In this document: one piece after another, positions 44,482 to 53,360 of the stretch
Numbering within the stretch: the stretch's first letter is position 1
Layout of the letters: the number at the start of each line of letters is the position of its first letter
Assembly (NCBI RefSeq): GCF_033097525.1
Contig: NZ_CP109907.1
Coordinates: forward strand, 3,534,001 to 3,598,000
Origin: Sphingobacterium sp. UGAL515B_05
Lineage (GTDB): Bacteria > Bacteroidota > Bacteroidia > Sphingobacteriales > Sphingobacteriaceae
Length of the DNA stretch: 64,000 bases
Direction of reading: 5' to 3'
Made by a program: the position numbers and the translations under genes
The notes under the pieces: generated by a model
The model's input: only the letters and a program-made list of their open reading frames with translations
Databases searched by the model: none
Told to the model about the DNA's origin: nothing

Positions 44482-46623
44482 CTAGAAATTATAAGATACA
44501 TTCAACCGGAACTCACGCGGGGCATAGGGCACATAGGCGTAGAGACCTATTGGCCTTGTCCAGGCACTCCCATAATTGAATCGGTTTGTCAGGTTATTGA
44601 TAAGACTATTGATTGTTATTTTGCCATTTGTCCAACCTAGACCAGCATCCAGGCGAAAGAGCGCTGCAATGGATGGAATTTCATCCTGCGGATATCGGCC
44701 AGCTCTACCAGCTTGATATTGGTAGCCTGTGGAAATACTCAGTCCCGTCAGTTTCTCAAAAGGAAGCCGATAATTTAGCCAAGTGTTTTGTATATGCCTT
44801 ACGCGATAGGGGGTAGCCTTACCTACCAGTGCTGGATTGGCATCGGCGGAAATATAACTATCGGTATACGCATAATTAATGACGGCATTCAATCCCTTGA
44901 CAATTTCACCTTTGAGGTCAAACTCAATTCCTTTGGACTTGGTCTGCCCAATTTGTGATTGCAGGTTTGTCGAAGGGTCGGTCACCAAAATATTGTCGCG
45001 GGTAATATGATAAAGGGATAGGGTACTGTTCCATTTGCCATTCCACCAGTCTTTTTTTATACCAATTTCATAATTTTTCCCGCGTAGCGGATCGAATGTT
45101 TTCCCTTCCGCACTTAAGCCACTTTGTGGCGTAAAGGTATGGTCATATAATGCATAAATCGAGGCGTTTGTGCTGAGTGCATAGTTTACACCGAGACGAG
45201 GTGTGAGGACGAGATCCGAAACACTGGATTTTGCAGGGATATCAATATCGCTTTTCGATCGTGTTAAGCGCGCCGCCAAGGTTAGATGTAGTTGATTCTG
45301 TAAGAAACCAAGTTCATCCTGTAGGTAGAAAGCTAAATATTTTATCTGCTGTTTATTTGTTGCAATGCTTTCGAGTGAACCTGACTTTTTGTTGTCATCG
45401 AATGGTGTACCATACACGGGGTTATTAACATCTAGCGGGTATAGCGTTTGGTTGGCACTTTTGTCATTATATCCTGAGTAGCCAAGTAACGACTTTCGAT
45501 TTCCGTCCAAGCTGGCCAAAATGTGATGATCGAGCTCACCTGTTTTGAACAGACCGTTCACAAAGACCTGAATGGAGGCAACATCGGTCGTAAATCTTTC
45601 GTAAGTAACACGTCTTTTGATTTCGGATGGCCGGTTTTTATCATAGGCAGATACAAAAAAATAGTTGCCATCCATATGGCTATTGGCGTAAGCAGTTTTT
45701 GCTGTCAGGTTCCAGTTGCTGCTTAGTTTTTTTGTATACGTTAAAAATGCGCTGTGTTCGGCGGCCTGTACAGGATCCTTCGTTGGGTCAGCAATACTGA
45801 AATCACGTGGGAGCGATGCGAATCCATAGGGAGAGAATACCGTGAGTAGATATTGAAGGAAAGATTGTTTTTGAAAACTATACTCCGCCGTTAGGGCGGA
45901 TGTGGAGTCTATGCTGTATGTCAGGCTCGGATTGACCACGACTTTGTCATTAAATGCAAAGCGTTGAAAAGAACGCGATTTTTGCCCTAACGCATTTAAT
46001 CTATAGCGCCATCTTTTATCCTTATCAAAACTGCCGTCCAGGTCAGTGCCCAGACGGTAGAGATCCCAGCTTCCTGTCTGAAAGAAAACTTGGTTGGATG
46101 TGATACCTGTTGGTTTCTTGGTGACAAGGTTAAAAGATCCGGCAGGATCACCGATTGCATTCATAAAGCCCGAAGGGCCCTTGATAAATTCCAATCGATC
46201 GATCATATTGGCATCTTCAGGCATAGGCCCATAATAGATCATGGACATGTCAATACCATTGCGTAAGGTATTGATCCCAGCCCCGCGCATAAATAGAAAG
46301 GGACCATAAAAATCGGCGGTGTTGTTGCGCATGACACCACTGACATTCCTGCTCACGGCTTCATTGATATTAATTGCCTGCTGGTCGGTGATGATACTAT
46401 GGTCTATTTCTTGAATATTTTGTGGAAGCTGGAGTAGGGGAATCTGTAGCTTTAAAGTGTTGGATGCAGCATCCAATTTGTATTTTCTGTAATATTTGGA
46501 AGTGACAAGAGCTTCGTTAAGTCTGATGCTATCGCGTAGCCTAGCTGATGTATCGGGTGAAGAATGTTGTGCATATACGATACTGCCTGACAATGCAAGC
46601 AATACGGAAAATGAGTATTTCAT
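44482..46623 (-). CDS. TonB-dependent siderophore receptor
   Basis: A 713-residue receptor using the ATG at 46621-46623; the longer frame adds 20 residues before a good signal (MKYSFSVLLALSGSIVYAQ). The plug begins around LQLPQNIQEIDHSIITDQQA and contains MRGAGINTLRNGIDMSMIYY and FIKGPSGFMNAIGDPAGSFN, the pattern of siderophore receptors. The 22-strand barrel ends in FRLNVSYNF. It has no N-terminal signalling domain. Neighbours are a PepSY membrane protein after it and a Cys-motif exported protein before it, a typical iron-uptake arrangement. The siderophore is unknown. Confidence 0.92.
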   Translation of the reverse strand: MKYSFSVLLALSGSIVYAQHSSPDTSARLRDSIRLNEALVTSKYYRKYKLDAASNTLKLQIPLLQLPQNIQEIDHSIITDQQAININEAVSRNVSGVMRNNTADFYGPFLFMRGAGINTLRNGIDMSMIYYGPMPEDANMIDRLEFIKGPSGFMNAIGDPAGSFNLVTKKPTGITSNQVFFQTGSWDLYRLGTDLDGSFDKDKRWRYRLNALGQKSRSFQRFAFNDKVVVNPSLTYSIDSTSALTAEYSFQKQSFLQYLLTVFSPYGFASLPRDFSIADPTKDPVQAAEHSAFLTYTKKLSSNWNLTAKTAYANSHMDGNYFFVSAYDKNRPSEIKRRVTYERFTTDVASIQVFVNGLFKTGELDHHILASLDGNRKSLLGYSGYNDKSANQTLYPLDVNNPVYGTPFDDNKKSGSLESIATNKQQIKYLAFYLQDELGFLQNQLHLTLAARLTRSKSDIDIPAKSSVSDLVLTPRLGVNYALSTNASIYALYDHTFTPQSGLSAEGKTFDPLRGKNYEIGIKKDWWNGKWNSTLSLYHITRDNILVTDPSTNLQSQIGQTKSKGIEFDLKGEIVKGLNAVINYAYTDSYISADANPALVGKATPYRVRHIQNTWLNYRLPFEKLTGLSISTGYQYQAGRAGRYPQDEIPSIAALFRLDAGLGWTNGKITINSLINNLTNRFNYGSAWTRPIGLYAYVPYAPREFRLNVSYNF

Positions 46624-46697
46624 GAATTTATGTTGCCTTTGATGATTTTTTTCTAAGAATAATGCAATGGCCGATAGTGCCATTGTAGGAAAAGTAA

Positions 46698-47072
46698 TTA
46701 GGCAGCAATAGGGGGGCGAAATAAACGATTTGAGTCTATACTGTGATATTTTGTAAAAACCGGTCCCAGTTGAATCGATTTTATTTCAACCGAAGCTGGA
46801 GTGAAGGAAAATAGTGAATACGAATTAATGAAATCATACACTTCAGCCTTAAGCTTCGCTGTTGGATTCTGCTTTTCTTTCTCCTGTGCCTTCCTGATTT
46901 TTTTCATTAACACACAATTTCCGTTACAGTGCAATTGTGGTTTATCGCGGTTTTCACAAAGATACTTCGCAATGTAATCTTTGTTGACATAAAATGCACC
47001 TATGACAACATACCCCCAGCTAGCTTGGACGAGCAAGGAAATTGTCAAGAAGTATAGGAGCATTTTTTTCAT
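46698..47072 (-). CDS. exported protein with CENRDKP-LHCNGNC motif
   Basis: A 124-residue protein from the ATG at 47070-47072, preceding a hydrophobic signal (MLLYFLTISLLVQASWGYVV). The next segment, NKDYIAKYLCENRDKPQLHC then NGNCVLMKK, carries a Cys-x8-His-Cys-x3-Cys pattern seen in short proteins that accompany TonB receptor/PepSY genes in Bacteroidota. The Cys and His could bind a metal or heme (inference). It is the first gene of the three-gene minus-strand operon (next gene starts 74 bases away). No published function is known to me. Confidence 0.75.
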   Translation of the reverse strand: MKKMLLYFLTISLLVQASWGYVVIGAFYVNKDYIAKYLCENRDKPQLHCNGNCVLMKKIRKAQEKEKQNPTAKLKAEVYDFINSYSLFSFTPASVEIKSIQLGPVFTKYHSIDSNRLFRPPIAA

Positions 47073-47256
47073 TTGGCCAAACTTAGATAAATTGTTTCTG
47101 AAATACAATTTAATTTTTTGGAAGTCAATTATTGCCTTACTGAACAGTTCGTATTTCTTGTTACTTATCCAAATGGGATGGGACGCTAATTAATTTTCAA
47201 CACTAGTAAAAATGCTGTCGGGCTTTTCACTAAAACAAGACGTTTCAAATATTAGT

Positions 47257-47301
47257 TTAACAGCACTACACATTTTCATTGAGAATGTGTAGTGCTGTTA
47301 A
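47257..47301. repeat. perfect 18-bp inverted repeat between divergent iron/ECF units
   Basis: TTAACAGCACTACACATT (47257-47274) and AATGTGTAGTGCTGTTAA (47284-47301) pair perfectly with a 9-base loop. No T tract follows on either side. It lies 51 bases before the ECF sigma start and 185 bases upstream of the divergent receptor operon, so an operator, attenuator or mobile relic is possible. Confidence 0.82.
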
Positions 47302-47351
47302 TTGCTTAATATTATTTGGAATAAATCTAAATAATTATTTATTTTGCGCAC

Positions 47352-47912
47352 TTGGATGCACTACAAACATGGAACGAGATTAAAACTGGCGATAGCGACA
47401 GTTTCTTGGCTTTATACGACTCGTTGTATACAGCGCTGTTCCGTTACGGATTGAAAATTAATGCCGACCGTGAAGTTGTAAAAGAATCAATCCATATCTT
47501 GTTTTGTGACCTATGGGAAAAGCGGGGAAATTTACCCATACTAACTACGGATCCAAAATATTATCTCTTTGTATGGCTAAAACGTCTGATCTATAAACAA
47601 GGGGCTAACCAAAATATACCACTGGAAGAACTGTTGCACACACCGATAGAAGATTCGATCGAATCGCAAAAAATAGCAATTGAAGAAACATTGGAACGAG
47701 ATCAGGCTCTACGCAAAGCGATGGCTAACCTGACAAAAAAACAGCAGCGTTATATTGAGCTAAAATTTTTCCATAATAAGAGTTATGAGGAAATCGCAGA
47801 AATGGAAAATGCAGCACTGAGAACAGTTTATAACGTTGTTTATGAGGCAATAAAAAAATTAAAGAGTTCATTATCAGTGGTTGTGTTCCTTATTTTAAAT
47901 TTTTCCAAATAA
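47352..47912 (+). CDS. ECF RNA polymerase sigma factor (TTG start)
   Basis: A 186-residue sigma factor. No ATG is available in frame upstream (first stop at 47328-47330), and the N terminus DALQTWNEIKTGDSDSFLAL fits the family from the very first residue, so TTG at 47352 is the likely start. Region 2 is in LFRYGLKINADREVVKESIH and DLWEKRGNLP; region 4 has LTKKQQRYIELKFFHNKSYE and EIAEMENAALRTVYNVVYEA. It begins a sigma-FecR-receptor unit in which the receptor STN domain and FecR should control it. Confidence 0.9.
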   Translation: MDALQTWNEIKTGDSDSFLALYDSLYTALFRYGLKINADREVVKESIHILFCDLWEKRGNLPILTTDPKYYLFVWLKRLIYKQGANQNIPLEELLHTPIEDSIESQKIAIEETLERDQALRKAMANLTKKQQRYIELKFFHNKSYEEIAEMENAALRTVYNVVYEAIKKLKSSLSVVVFLILNFSK

Positions 47913-47967
47913 AAACAGGTAAAAAAATGAGTTTTTGTGCACTACTGTGTAAACACAATATCGAGGA

Positions 47968-48960
47968 ATGGAACAACCTACTTTGGAAAAACTGATCTGT
48001 AATGAATCCTTTATCAATTATTGTCTGCAAGTGAGGCTTGAGGATATGGAATATTGGAAACAATGGGTTGAGGCAAATCCGCAGCATCGGCAGCTTGTGG
48101 AAGATGCGAAAGGATTAGTCCAACTGATGCAGATGGTTCCAAGTCAGGCCCAGGTAGCAGAAGAGCGTGTCAGACTTCAGGCCTTTATCAATAAAAATGT
48201 TACTCCAGTGCATCGTTTACGAAACTACAGATGGATTGGCTATACAGCAGCTAGCCTCTTGTTGGTATCTATGGGTTTTCTATTCTTAAAAAGACAGTTG
48301 CCGATAGCGGAAAATGCCACTCAAACTGAACTTGTTAGCCAACTTGTACCGACCGGTAAGTATATGAATGTAATTTTAAGCGATAGTACCAAAGTGAAGC
48401 TCGGCCCAACGTCTACACTGCGATATCCAAAGCATTTCAATGGAGATAAGCGAATCGTTAGCCTCAATGGTGAAGGCTATTTTGAAGTCACTCATAACAT
48501 CCATAAACCTTTTATCATCCAAACCCCTGATCTTGAAATCAAAGTTTTGGGAACTTCTTTTAATGTACACGCTTTTGAAAATGATGAGCTGTCAAAAATA
48601 GCATTGTTCACTGGAAAAGTAGAGGTATCAAAAGGAACAAAGAGGCTACTGCTAAGTCCGGGGCAGGCTATTGTTTATCATAAGGACAAAGCAACCTTTG
48701 CAGTAGAATCCTTTGATATAGCCAAAGAGAAGGAAAATATGACGGGTGTTTTGCATTTTGAGAAGGCCACTTTCAGCGAAATAGCCAAACAGCTGAACCG
48801 AAAATTTGGAATCATTGTGCAGGACCGACCGGATATCGAATTGATGTATTCGGGGACCATAGGGCATGAGCCGTTGGAAATGGTGCTTGAAAAGCTTTCC
48901 TTGACAACAGGCTATCAGTTCAGTATCGAATCCAATACACTTATCGTTCGTAAAAAATAA
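47968..48960 (+). CDS. FecR-type anti-sigma factor
   Basis: A 330-residue membrane anti-sigma factor. The cytosolic start is ~85 residues, a single helix spans residues 88-107 (RWIGYTAASLLLVSMGFLFL), and the periplasmic FecR domain follows (VILSDSTKVKLGPTSTLRYP, VKVLGTSFNVHAF). The C-terminal DUF4974 region (residues ~258-330) is complete. It lies 55 bases after the sigma gene and 12 bases before the STN-type receptor, so it should pass the signal from the receptor to the sigma factor. Confidence 0.93.
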   Translation: MEQPTLEKLICNESFINYCLQVRLEDMEYWKQWVEANPQHRQLVEDAKGLVQLMQMVPSQAQVAEERVRLQAFINKNVTPVHRLRNYRWIGYTAASLLLVSMGFLFLKRQLPIAENATQTELVSQLVPTGKYMNVILSDSTKVKLGPTSTLRYPKHFNGDKRIVSLNGEGYFEVTHNIHKPFIIQTPDLEIKVLGTSFNVHAFENDELSKIALFTGKVEVSKGTKRLLLSPGQAIVYHKDKATFAVESFDIAKEKENMTGVLHFEKATFSEIAKQLNRKFGIIVQDRPDIELMYSGTIGHEPLEMVLEKLSLTTGYQFSIESNTLIVRKK

Positions 48961-48972
48961 CATCATATATCT

Positions 48973-51900
48973 ATGTTTTCTAAATCCATCAATAGAAGCG
49001 CCCTGCTTCTTGGTGTAATTCTTTCTTTCCAGGTGTTAGCTGTCGATGCACAACAACTGAAGATTGAAAGTAAAAATCAACCACTAAAGTCTATTTTGAA
49101 GCAGATCGAAGAAAAATCGGGTTACAGTTTTCTCTACGACGAGTCTCAGATCAATATGGATCGCCGCATCAATATCGAGGTAAATGGAGCGCTTCCACAG
49201 GTTTTAAATCAACTGGAACAGTTGACTTATCTTAAATTACAGATCTCGGGTAAGAATATTTTGATCAGTAAAGCTTCTCTGGGTGTTTTATCAGGTAAGG
49301 TTGTCGATGAAGCAGGAAAAGGAATACCATTGGTAACCGTGCATCTTAAAGAACTTAACCAGTATTATTTCACGGATAATAAAGGGACGTTTAGATTCCA
49401 GTTTCCGGCCCATCGGCTAAAGTCAGCAAACTTGCAGTTTTCCATGATTGGAAGGCAAGGGACTTCCATTACAACTATTTTAAATGGGACAAATAATGCC
49501 ATTGCCGACATTACATTACCGACGTTGAGTGTAGGGCTAGAAGAAATAGCTGTCACTCCCCGAACAAACAGGCGGCTGGAAAGCAATAGTTCACTTTATA
49601 TCAACCGCGAAGTGATCGAACAGTCGGGCGCATTAAGTATTAATGATTTATTAAGCCTTATTCCTGGACAAAAGATCGCGGCACCCTCCTTACAACAGGT
49701 CCAGCAAGCCAATTTAAGAAGCGCAACATTGGGCACAAACTCTTTTTCCAACAAAGATCCATTTGCACTCAATAATTCTTTTGGTGTAGCACTGATCATG
49801 GATGGTATCGCATTGTCTAACAACGCCAATATGCAAACCTTAAATGTGGGAATCTATGGTATGGGAAATTCTTATGTCAATGGCAAAATATCCGGACTGA
49901 GTGGGAGTGACGCCAGTATAGATAACTATACAGGTGATTATACGTTTGGCGGTACCGATCTCCGACAGATTGCCACAGACAATATCGAAAGCATAGAAAT
50001 TGCTGCTGGTGTACCTTCTGTAAAGTATGGGGATATGACAAATGGTGCTATTATCATCAACCGTATTGCAGGCAAAACACCACTCAATTTTAATGTTCAA
50101 CTCCGCGACAATGCAACCGTTTACGGAATTAGTAAAGGTTTTGATACCCGAAAGTTTGGGGCCTTCACTGTTGGTGGAAATTTCACGCGCTCCTTTGAAG
50201 ACAACAGAGATAAGTTGAAATCCTACGACCGTCTAGGCGGAAATATCATGTGGAGTACCTTCGCAGGAAAAGAAAAAGCTTTTACCAATACGTTATCCAT
50301 AGATTATGGTCGCAACATGGATAAAGTCCGGCGTGATAGCGATGATCCAACGGCTGCGGTCATGCGTTTCAAATCATATAATTTCGCTATCGGAAGCCGC
50401 GCCAATTACCGGATTGATCGAGGTTTTCTTTCTAATATCGGGTTGAACATCCGTTATAGCGAAACTTATCAGAATACGTACAAAGAACAGGACGTCAACG
50501 GTACTTATATTATCTACTCAGATGCCACAGAAACGGGAGTTCATCAAGGCCAATATGCAAGCGGAATCTATCAGGCCGTAACCAATATTGAAGGGAAACC
50601 CATCGATTTAACAGCACGTCTGGATCTCACGGGCACATTTCAGACGGGCGAACTGCTGCATCAAGTGAATTTTGGCTCATTTTTAAATTACTCAAAAAAT
50701 ATTGGAAAAGGACAGATTGTCGATCCATCCAGACCCCGTAATAATACCATCGCGACAAATGCTGATATTCGGAAAGAACGCTATTATGACGTCTCTCGTA
50801 TTCATGGACAACGTCAGCTGGGGTTTTATGCGGAGGATATATTTACGGCGAAAATAGCGCATCGAGACCTGAACGTCCGTATTGGGACGCGGTTGGACAA
50901 ATTTGAAAAGTATGTTACATTTTCACCGCGGACGAATATTAACTATGCAGTTTCTCCAGCGCTGACCGTGGGGATTGCGTATGGCTGGGCAAGTAAGGCG
51001 CCCGCATTGGCGCAATTGTATCCAGGACCGGTATTTTATGAGATTCCCTTATATCAGCATACTGCCTTTAATGGAGGAAGTGTCGATGAGGCAAATAGCC
51101 TTTACCTGATGTATGTAGATAAATTTACACCGGATAATAGCAAGCTTAAGCCTTCGTTGTCCGAGCAGCTTGAATTTTCAGCCACCTATGAATATAAAGA
51201 TTTTAAATGGGGGGTGAACGTTTATCATAAAAAGAATTATAGAGATGTCGTTACCGTTAACAGTTTTGAGAAAATCCTGCTGGACAAATACGACGATAAT
51301 CCAGATCCCAATGCGGAAGTTCCTTATATTATTGAGGGGACAAAACAATATAGGCTATCGCGCTTTGAATTTATGAATGCTGGCGACAAAAGAACTCAGG
51401 GGATCGAATTCATGCTATCTACCCCAAAATGGACGGCGATCGCTACCTCATTTAATATAAGGGCGGGATTGACCAAATCAACCTATAGACCCTTGCAAAA
51501 CATGGCGACATTTACCAACAACACGGGCAATCCCAATCGTGCAGAATCTGCAATATATCCAACACAGCGAAGGACGACTACGGTGAGCAACGCTGCAATT
51601 ACTTCAAGTACACATATACCCAAAGCTAAACTGTTGATCAATTTCACAACCGAACTTAATCTCATGAATAAAACCAATACCGATGCGTCGGACGGTATAC
51701 CTATTGGCTATTATACGCAGGATGGAACTTATCATGCCCTAGCCAATTTTGATCGCGATAACGTCGATTATGCCCATACCCTAAGGCCTATAGAGGAAAT
51801 CAACAATCAGAATCAGCCGGCTGTCTATACAAATTTTCACTTAAATGTATCGAAGGAAATCAGCAAACGGCTAAGCTTGGCTTTCCATGTCTATAATGTA

Positions 51901-51996
51901 TTTAACTATCGTCCACAGTATAAACGCTCTGATAATTCCATGATCATTCCAAATGGTAAACCTACCTATGGTGCGCAACTCAGACTTAAACTATAA
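48973..51996 (+). CDS. TonB-dependent receptor with STN signalling domain
   Basis: A 1007-residue outer-membrane receptor. After the signal (about 27 residues, ending VLAVDAQ) comes an STN domain (IESKNQPLKSILKQIEEKSG), a CarboxypepD_reg-like domain (SGKVVDEAGKGIPLVTVHLK), the plug (ALSINDLLSLIPGQKIAAPS, VALIMDGIALSNN) and the barrel ending in GAQLRLKL. It is not a SusC: no SusD follows, and the plug lacks the GYG motif. Genes for a DUF4876 lipoprotein, a beta-barrel and a cytochrome c peroxidase follow. I infer uptake of a metal or heme complex. Confidence 0.92.
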   Translation: MFSKSINRSALLLGVILSFQVLAVDAQQLKIESKNQPLKSILKQIEEKSGYSFLYDESQINMDRRINIEVNGALPQVLNQLEQLTYLKLQISGKNILISKASLGVLSGKVVDEAGKGIPLVTVHLKELNQYYFTDNKGTFRFQFPAHRLKSANLQFSMIGRQGTSITTILNGTNNAIADITLPTLSVGLEEIAVTPRTNRRLESNSSLYINREVIEQSGALSINDLLSLIPGQKIAAPSLQQVQQANLRSATLGTNSFSNKDPFALNNSFGVALIMDGIALSNNANMQTLNVGIYGMGNSYVNGKISGLSGSDASIDNYTGDYTFGGTDLRQIATDNIESIEIAAGVPSVKYGDMTNGAIIINRIAGKTPLNFNVQLRDNATVYGISKGFDTRKFGAFTVGGNFTRSFEDNRDKLKSYDRLGGNIMWSTFAGKEKAFTNTLSIDYGRNMDKVRRDSDDPTAAVMRFKSYNFAIGSRANYRIDRGFLSNIGLNIRYSETYQNTYKEQDVNGTYIIYSDATETGVHQGQYASGIYQAVTNIEGKPIDLTARLDLTGTFQTGELLHQVNFGSFLNYSKNIGKGQIVDPSRPRNNTIATNADIRKERYYDVSRIHGQRQLGFYAEDIFTAKIAHRDLNVRIGTRLDKFEKYVTFSPRTNINYAVSPALTVGIAYGWASKAPALAQLYPGPVFYEIPLYQHTAFNGGSVDEANSLYLMYVDKFTPDNSKLKPSLSEQLEFSATYEYKDFKWGVNVYHKKNYRDVVTVNSFEKILLDKYDDNPDPNAEVPYIIEGTKQYRLSRFEFMNAGDKRTQGIEFMLSTPKWTAIATSFNIRAGLTKSTYRPLQNMATFTNNTGNPNRAESAIYPTQRRTTTVSNAAITSSTHIPKAKLLINFTTELNLMNKTNTDASDGIPIGYYTQDGTYHALANFDRDNVDYAHTLRPIEEINNQNQPAVYTNFHLNVSKEISKRLSLAFHVYNVFNYRPQYKRSDNSMIIPNGKPTYGAQLRLKL

Positions 51997-52000
51997 CGCC

Positions 52001-53350
52001 ATGAAAATCATCATTAAACTTATACTTCTGATCTTTGGTTTTAGCTATCTTATTAGCGGGTGTCAAAAAGATATCTTTGCCGATAACGGTTCCGTAGATA
52101 TCTCATTGAGTACGTTTTACGAAAGTGAAACCTATGCCAGCAAATTGCCTTTGAATGATATTACGCTAAATCTCTATACCCTGAAAGGCAAACTGCTGAT
52201 GACGGTGAAATCTGATGAAAATGGTGTCGTTAAGTTTCTAGATCTGGCTCCAAATAGGTATAATGTTCAGGTCGTGAAAAAATTCAGTGCGGCAGAATTT
52301 AATCAGCTAACGGGGCAGCGTGAAGACAATGAGGTTACTTTTAGTTCTGTGATACGCCAGATCGAGGTCGTAAAAGGGGCGGCGGCAACACATTGGGATC
52401 TCTCTCTCCTGACAGGTAATAGTAATCAGGAAGGCTTGGTTATCAAGCAGATTTATTACGCAGGTTCAGACGCCAATCAAGGCGCTAGTTTTAGGGATCA
52501 ATTTATCGAAATCTATAATAATTCCGATGAGATTCGCTATGCAGACAGTCTCTATATAGCTGAAGCTTTTGGTGCGACAAATGCGAGTACGACCTATGTA
52601 TACCAACCCAATAGTGGACAGTATGATTGGAGTAAGTCTTATCGTATGCCACAGGATATTGATGCCAACAGTGATTATGTCTACGCTCATCTGATTATCC
52701 AGCTTCCGGGCAGAGGAAAAGACTATCCGATTCTGCCGGGCGAGAGTATTGTTGTTGCCTCAACAGCAGCCAATCATCAGTCGCCCTATGTAGGAGCCGA
52801 CGGGGTAGCAATCTCTGTAAAGAATCCGGGCCTCACGATTGATCTCAGCAAGGCAGACTTTGAAGCTTACTATGTGCCCTATCTTGGAAGTACTAAACCT
52901 CTGGCATCTGACATCGATAATCCAAATGTCCCCAATATACGCCTGATCAACCGGGGGAATGGTGCTGACATGATTATGAACCAAGCGGGTCAACGCAGCT
53001 GGATCATTTTCCGTGATCAGAACATGGGGCCAGTAATCAATTGGAAGGGCTATATGCCGCCATATGCCGATGGAAGGGAAAATTTGGGAACAGATTACCT
53101 TCAGATTCCAGTAGCTAATATTTTGGATGGCGTGGAAATTCAGTCCTCAACCTCAACACAATATCCGAAACGATTTACGGCAAAAATCGATGCTGGATCT
53201 ATCGCTGTAGACGGAGGTGCGCGTTCCTCAAATTCAGTTATTCGGAAAACAAAAGAGATCATCAATGGAAGAAGAATATTGGAAGATTCTAATAACTCAA
53301 GTGATGATTTTGTGTCAATGAAGGCAAATCCAAAGGGATTTATTGATTAA
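52001..53350 (+). CDS. DUF4876 surface lipoprotein
   Basis: A 449-residue lipoprotein from the ATG at 52001, four bases after the receptor stop, with the signal MKIIIKLILLIFGFSYLISGC (Cys21). Residues ~30-120 look like a carboxypeptidase-like sandwich (DITLNLYTLKGKLLMTVKSD). The rest matches DUF4876 (LVIKQIYYAGSDANQGASFR, DQFIEIYNNSDEIRYADSLY). Its place directly behind a signalling receptor suggests a surface substrate-binding partner, analogous to SusD but unrelated in sequence (inference). Function is not established. Confidence 0.82.
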   Translation: MKIIIKLILLIFGFSYLISGCQKDIFADNGSVDISLSTFYESETYASKLPLNDITLNLYTLKGKLLMTVKSDENGVVKFLDLAPNRYNVQVVKKFSAAEFNQLTGQREDNEVTFSSVIRQIEVVKGAAATHWDLSLLTGNSNQEGLVIKQIYYAGSDANQGASFRDQFIEIYNNSDEIRYADSLYIAEAFGATNASTTYVYQPNSGQYDWSKSYRMPQDIDANSDYVYAHLIIQLPGRGKDYPILPGESIVVASTAANHQSPYVGADGVAISVKNPGLTIDLSKADFEAYYVPYLGSTKPLASDIDNPNVPNIRLINRGNGADMIMNQAGQRSWIIFRDQNMGPVINWKGYMPPYADGRENLGTDYLQIPVANILDGVEIQSSTSTQYPKRFTAKIDAGSIAVDGGARSSNSVIRKTKEIINGRRILEDSNNSSDDFVSMKANPKGFID

Positions 53351-53360
53351 GCGAAGAGAA

